A stretch of DNA of 18,092 nt, taken from Bacteroidales bacterium GP2. Lineage in GTDB: Bacteria > Bacteroidota > Bacteroidia > Bacteroidales > Muribaculaceae. Positions 14,518 to 18,092 of this stretch are shown here, one piece after another. The notes under the pieces were generated by a model that saw only the letters and a program-made list of their open reading frames with translations, made no database searches and was not told the DNA's origin. How positions within the stretch are numbered: the first letter of the stretch is position 1; the number at the start of each line of letters is the position of its first letter. The DNA lies in assembly GCA_001701115.1 (NCBI GenBank), contig DAAJ01000132.1, forward strand, positions 39,573 to 57,664, read 5' to 3'. A program made the translations under genes and the position numbers.

Positions 14518-15854
14518 CAACCGAACAACCGCTCAATCTTGTGAATAGCCCCGGCGAGGCAGAACACCACTACCCTGTCGCCTGGCTGGATAAGAGTATT
14601 ACCGCTTACGAGCATGCCTTTGCCGTCACGGATAAGCCCGGCTATAGTCATGTCCCTGCTGAGGTTCAAATCCTTCACAGGCGCTTTGGTAATCTTGGAT
14701 TTTGGCTTGACCTCGATTTCGGCAACATCAGCATCGGCAAGAGCCATGAATTTGGAAGATGATGAATCGGTGTCGAGCAAAATCTGGAAAATATTGCTTG
14801 ATGCCAGAAGCTTTTTATTGATAACCGTGCCGATATTCAGATTTTCCGCTGCAGAAATGAATTGCAGGTCCTCCACCTCGGCAATCGTTTTGCGCACTCC
14901 GTGCTCCTTTGCGGAAAGTGATGCGAGAATATTTGTTTCAGAACTGTCGGTCAGAGCAATAAAGGCATCCATATCGTCAATACCCTCCTCAATAAGAGTG
15001 TCAATATCCCTTGCATCGCCATGAACAATACGCGCATCAGCGCACCTTTCGCACAGCTTTTCGCACTGGGCGCGGTCAATGTCTATAATCTTGAACTTAT
15101 ATTTGCTTCCCGCGAGCGCCACAAGGCGGATTGCTATGCGGCTGCCCCCCATGATAAGCACTTTTTTGATTTCTTCCTGCTGCTTGCCGCACATTTCGCG
15201 GATAGAGTCAAGATGATCGCGGGTAGTGGTGAAATAAAGGATGTCATTGAGCCTGATAATATCGTCACCACGGGGAATGATGGTTTCGTGCGACCGGCGT
15301 ATTGCCGCAACGTGGAAGAAGTGCTGCTGCATTGCAAGCTGCTTGAGCTGCATTCCGCACAACACTGCATTAGCGTCACGGATTTTTACGCCTACAACAA
15401 TAAGTTCGCCATTGTGAATCTCAAACCATGTGCGTACCCACGTCCTTTCAAGAGAGGTCATAATTTCCTGGGCGGCAAGGTATTCGGGATAAATGAGCTT
15501 GTTCACGCCCATGCGTGAGAAAAATTCCGCATGCTCACGCTCCATAAACTCATAGTTGTCGATACGCGCAACCGTCTTATGCGCCCCAAGGCTCTTAGCC
15601 ACCGATGCAGCAATGACATTGTTCGTTTCAAAAGGGGTAACGGCAATAAAAAGGTCGCAATGCTCCACCCCGGCATCCTTAAGGACGTGGAAAGACATCG
15701 GCGAGCCGGTCATTGTCATAAGGTTGTAGTTGGCATCAATTGCCGCGAGCTTGTCAGCCTCCTTGTCTATAAGGATAATGTCCTGCTCCTCGCGTGACAG
15801 CAGCTTTGCCAGATGTGAGCCAACTTCCCCGGCACCGGCAATGACTATCTTCAT
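14517..15854 (-). CDS. trkA: Trk potassium uptake system, NAD-binding regulatory subunit
   Basis: This is the cytoplasmic peripheral subunit that gates TrkH in response to bound nucleotides. The 445 residues form two tandem RCK units, each an N-terminal Rossmann domain (TrkA_N) with a C-terminal TrkA_C domain. The first Rossmann motif is canonical, GAGEVGSHLA (7-16) with the acidic LIDKEAD further on. In the second the glycine motif is weakened to GGSRIAIRLV, although the following acidic IIDIDRAQ and the HGDARD segment are kept, so nucleotide binding there may differ. The second TrkA_C unit ends in LIQPGDRVVVFC. The start codon overlaps the dxs stop by 4 nt (ATGA) and the stop overlaps the trkH start by 1 nt, so the three genes are tightly coupled. 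Confidence 0.96.
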   Translation of the reverse strand: MKIVIAGAGEVGSHLAKLLSREEQDIILIDKEADKLAAIDANYNLMTMTGSPMSFHVLKDAGVEHCDLFIAVTPFETNNVIAASVAKSLGAHKTVARIDNYEFMEREHAEFFSRMGVNKLIYPEYLAAQEIMTSLERTWVRTWFEIHNGELIVVGVKIRDANAVLCGMQLKQLAMQQHFFHVAAIRRSHETIIPRGDDIIRLNDILYFTTTRDHLDSIREMCGKQQEEIKKVLIMGGSRIAIRLVALAGSKYKFKIIDIDRAQCEKLCERCADARIVHGDARDIDTLIEEGIDDMDAFIALTDSSETNILASLSAKEHGVRKTIAEVEDLQFISAAENLNIGTVINKKLLASSNIFQILLDTDSSSSKFMALADADVAEIEVKPKSKITKAPVKDLNLSRDMTIAGLIRDGKGMLVSGNTLIQPGDRVVVFCLAGAIHKIERLFG

Positions 15855-17812
15855 TTCCCAACGCCCTCCTTTCCTGCTTTGACAACCGCTTCAGCTATAG
15901 CCTCAGCATCCATGCCGCACAGCTTGAAAAGCTGCGGCACTTTGCCCTGCGGCACAAAGGCATCGGGCACGCCAATGCGCGTAACGGGAATTGTATAACC
16001 GTTGGCACTTAGCCATTCAAGCACCGCTCCACCGAGACCGCCCTCAACAGTGCCGTCCTCAACAGTAACCACCGGCTTGCCCTCCTCAGCCACTTTCCTG
16101 AGAATCTCCTCGTCAAGCGGTTTAAGGAAAATCATATCGTAATGGCTTGCGCTGACGCCTCTCTGAGCTGCAAGGTCAAGCCCTTTTTTCACTTCAGAAG
16201 CAATCGCACCGATGCTCAGCACGCTCACATCAGAACCCTCACGCAACTGCTCCCCTTTACCTATTATAATAGGCGTGAGCGGCGCATCGGGATTTTCACA
16301 ATGACCGCGACCGCGAGGATAACGGATAGCCCATGCGCCTTTACGCCCTGGGAGCTGCGCGGTAAACAGCAACGAGCGCAGGGTGTCGGCATCACGCGGA
16401 GCGGCGACTGTCATTCCGGGAATAGCACGCATATATGCAAGGTCAAGAACGCCGTGGTGCGTCACTCCGTCTTCCCCTACCAATCCCGCACGGTCGATGC
16501 AGAACGTCACAGGAAGCGCCTGAACAGCAACATCATGGATAATATTATCGTATGCCCTCTGGATGAAGGCTGAATATATTGCGACAAATGGCAACATCCC
16601 TTCTTTTGCAAGACCGCCGGCAAATGTAACCGCGTGCCCTTCGGAAATACCAACGTCAAACACCCTGTCCGGCAGCACCTCCTGCACCATGCTCATGGAT
16701 GTGCCTGAGGACATTGCGGCGGTGATGCCGACAATGCGGTCATTTTTCAGCGCAAGTTCCTTAAGGGTCTCCCCGAATACGTTCTGGAACTTAGGGCTAT
16801 GCTTGTCATCCGCCTCCCCTTTGCGCTCCCCGCTCTCAGGGTCGAAGCATCCGGGTGCATGCCACGGCGCGGGGTCATTTTCCGCAGGCGCAAAGCCTTT
16901 GCCCTTGACGGTGCGCAAGTGCAGCAACCTTGGTCCGGGAATATCCTTTATGTCATTGAGCACCCTGATAATCCTCGGCAAATCGTGACCGTCAAATGGT
17001 CCGAAATAACGTATATTAAGCCCTTCAAAAATATTCTGCTCCTTAGTGATAAGGGATTTGAGGCTATTGTTGAACCTTTGGATGCGCCCCTTGCCACTGT
17101 CTGTCACAAGCCCAAGGCGGCGTGCCAACTTTGCCAATTTGTATCGGAAATTGTTGTAACTTTTCGAGGCGGTGAGATGCGCGAGATAGGAATTTAGCGA
17201 ACCTACATTGCGGTCAATCGACATATCGTTGTCGTTGAGAATAATGAGCAGGTTGCTGTTTGTATTCGCCGCATTGTTCAGCCCCTCAAAAGCGAGCCCG
17301 CCGCTGATAGAGGCGTCACCTATTACAGCAACCACATGGCGGGGCGGTTCCTCCTTTTTCAGCGCGCTTGCCGCAGCCATGCCGAGCGCCGCGGAGATAG
17401 AGTTGGAAGCGTGTCCTGCCGTAAAGGTGTCATACTCGCTCTCATCCGGGTTGGGAAACCCGCTGATGCCGCCGAGCTTGCGGTTTGTGTGAAACCGCTC
17501 TGCCCTGCCTGTAAGCAGCTTATGCCCGTATGCCTGATGACCTACATCCCAGACAATACGGTCGTAGGGGGTATTGAAAACATAGTGAAGCGCAACTGTC
17601 AGCTCAACCACGCCCATGCTTGAGGCGAAATGCCCCGGATTGGACGAGAGGCTGTCTATGAGGAAACGGCGGATGTCAACACACACACCGCCCAAAGCAT
17701 CCACCGGCAACTTGCGCAGGTCCTCCGGCGAATTAATCGAGCTCAATAGCGGATACAGCTTGGCATCCGGCTTATGAACAGACTCATCTGCTTGAACTTG
17801 AAGAGTTGTCAT
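15851..17812 (-). CDS. dxs: 1-deoxy-D-xylulose-5-phosphate synthase
   Basis: This thiamine-diphosphate enzyme condenses pyruvate with glyceraldehyde 3-phosphate in the first step of the MEP pathway to isoprenoids, and also feeds thiamine and pyridoxal synthesis. It has 653 residues from the chosen ATG 17812; ATGs at 17830 and 17857 lie further upstream and only lengthen a poorly conserved tail. Visible marks are the active-site His61 in NPGHFASS, YDRIVWDVGHQAYGHKLLTG, TAGHASNSISAALG, the thiamine motif running from GDASISGG (165-172) to LNN (178-180), the Glu in ISEGHAVTFAGG, and DRAGLVGEDGVTHHG. The thiamine motif reads GDA rather than the usual GDG; I recall the same in Bacteroides, so it is probably lineage-typical. 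The 5' end overlaps a small membrane-protein gene by 29 nt and the 3' end overlaps trkA by 4 nt. Confidence 0.97.
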   Translation of the reverse strand: MTTLQVQADESVHKPDAKLYPLLSSINSPEDLRKLPVDALGGVCVDIRRFLIDSLSSNPGHFASSMGVVELTVALHYVFNTPYDRIVWDVGHQAYGHKLLTGRAERFHTNRKLGGISGFPNPDESEYDTFTAGHASNSISAALGMAAASALKKEEPPRHVVAVIGDASISGGLAFEGLNNAANTNSNLLIILNDNDMSIDRNVGSLNSYLAHLTASKSYNNFRYKLAKLARRLGLVTDSGKGRIQRFNNSLKSLITKEQNIFEGLNIRYFGPFDGHDLPRIIRVLNDIKDIPGPRLLHLRTVKGKGFAPAENDPAPWHAPGCFDPESGERKGEADDKHSPKFQNVFGETLKELALKNDRIVGITAAMSSGTSMSMVQEVLPDRVFDVGISEGHAVTFAGGLAKEGMLPFVAIYSAFIQRAYDNIIHDVAVQALPVTFCIDRAGLVGEDGVTHHGVLDLAYMRAIPGMTVAAPRDADTLRSLLFTAQLPGRKGAWAIRYPRGRGHCENPDAPLTPIIIGKGEQLREGSDVSVLSIGAIASEVKKGLDLAAQRGVSASHYDMIFLKPLDEEILRKVAEEGKPVVTVEDGTVEGGLGGAVLEWLSANGYTIPVTRIGVPDAFVPQGKVPQLFKLCGMDAEAIAEAVVKAGKEGVGK

Positions 17813-17990
17813 TGTCTTTTGAGCGTACATATTTCTTATACAGAGGCACGAACACAATTATTCCGGACGCTACGAGGATAAAGGCGACACGGAGGTTGAA
17901 CCTCTGGGTCGACACTACTAAATAGCATAACGCAAGCCAAAGGAGCGTGATGCAGCAGAGTCGGAATATGTCTTGCCCTCTCAGTTTCAT
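17784..17990 (-). CDS. Small two-segment membrane protein upstream of dxs
   Basis: This is a 68-residue protein I cannot assign to a named family. It has a short basic N-terminus (MKLRGQDIF), two hydrophobic segments (about residues 8-27 and 33-52), then a basic stretch KKYVRSK and a polar tail KDNDNSSSSSR. This suggests a hairpin in the inner membrane with both ends in the cytoplasm. The reading frame looks genuinely coding: a sensible topology, an upstream promoter-like element, and an end that overlaps the start of dxs by 29 nt, as expected for a translationally coupled first gene of the operon. The serine tail is encoded by the bases shared with the dxs start. No Shine-Dalgarno is visible. 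A link to isoprenoid synthesis or K+ transport would be guesswork. Confidence 0.7.
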   Translation of the reverse strand: MKLRGQDIFRLCCITLLWLALCYLVVSTQRFNLRVAFILVASGIIVFVPLYKKYVRSKDNDNSSSSSR

Positions 17991-18038
17991 TGGTTATTTT
18001 ATCATGCCCGAAAGCGCATTGCGCACCATGAGCAATTG

Positions 18039-18046
18039 CAAAGGTA
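18039..18046 (-). promoter_or_regulatory. Promoter -7 element (TACCTTTG) of the dxs-trkA-trkH operon
   Basis: TACCTTTG on the minus strand is an exact TAnnTTTG match followed by C, as at the S9 peptidase promoter. A clear -33 box is not seen. Transcription would start near 18034, giving a leader of about 45 nt before the small membrane-protein ATG at 17990. Confidence 0.55.
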
Positions 18047-18092
18047 CTAAATATTTCAATATAATAGCACAGAGGGCGCCGATTATGCCTTA

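Noticed and set aside
15021..17623. Several plus-strand ORFs of 94-165 residues antisense to trkA and dxs
   Set aside because: All lie opposite well-conserved enzyme sequence and share its stop-free frames; none shows a recognisable fold or start context.
15851..17812. GDA instead of GDG in the dxs thiamine motif as a possible loss of function
   Set aside because: The rest of the active site is intact and I recall the same residues in Bacteroides DXS, so it is a lineage variant, not damage.

Overview
The window (18,092 bp, roughly balanced GC) reads as a chromosomal housekeeping segment from a member of the Bacteroidales, phylum Bacteroidota. The evidence is the gene families (Bacteroidota-type dusB, an S9 dipeptidyl-peptidase-like enzyme, a GIN-domain DUF2807 protein, an acidic-tailed pRiA4b ORF-3 family protein, a UvrA lacking one zinc-finger cysteine pair), promoter -7 elements of the form TAnnTTTG, and an almost complete lack of Shine-Dalgarno sequences. 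The GC level would suit a Muribaculaceae-like gut lineage, but I cannot resolve the genus.

Layout, left half, mostly plus strand. A 5'-truncated dusB, a secreted DUF2807 protein and a polysaccharide-type flippase form one tight operon (1-2849). Converging on it is a minus-strand pRiA4b ORF-3 family gene (2858-3415). A divergent intergenic region of about 180 bp follows, with promoter-like elements on both strands and a short ORF behind an unusually good Shine-Dalgarno. Next come a periplasmic S9 prolyl oligopeptidase-family enzyme (3599-6046), then an outer-membrane beta-barrel protein and UDP-glucose 6-dehydrogenase as a likely two-gene unit (6124-8084) ending in a clear intrinsic terminator. 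Two matching 10-bp palindromes sit just upstream of that unit's promoter.

Right half, all minus strand. RNase P RNA (rnpB, 8291-8673) lies in what would otherwise be a long gene-free gap. Reading in the direction of transcription, a 68-residue membrane protein, dxs, trkA and trkH form a compact operon with overlapping genes (17990 down to 13042), combining isoprenoid precursor synthesis with potassium uptake. uvrA follows with its own promoter-like element so close to the start codon that the mRNA would be nearly leaderless. A type II NADH dehydrogenase (ndh) then follows a perfect 13-bp inverted repeat placed just before its start codon.

I found no mobile element, CRISPR array, phage gene, toxin-antitoxin pair or defence system, and no convincing new multi-gene system. 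The points worth a second look are small: the tandem palindromes at 6052-6080, the inverted repeat upstream of ndh, the near-leaderless uvrA, the SD-led 28-codon ORF at 3487, and the small membrane protein overlapping the start of dxs.
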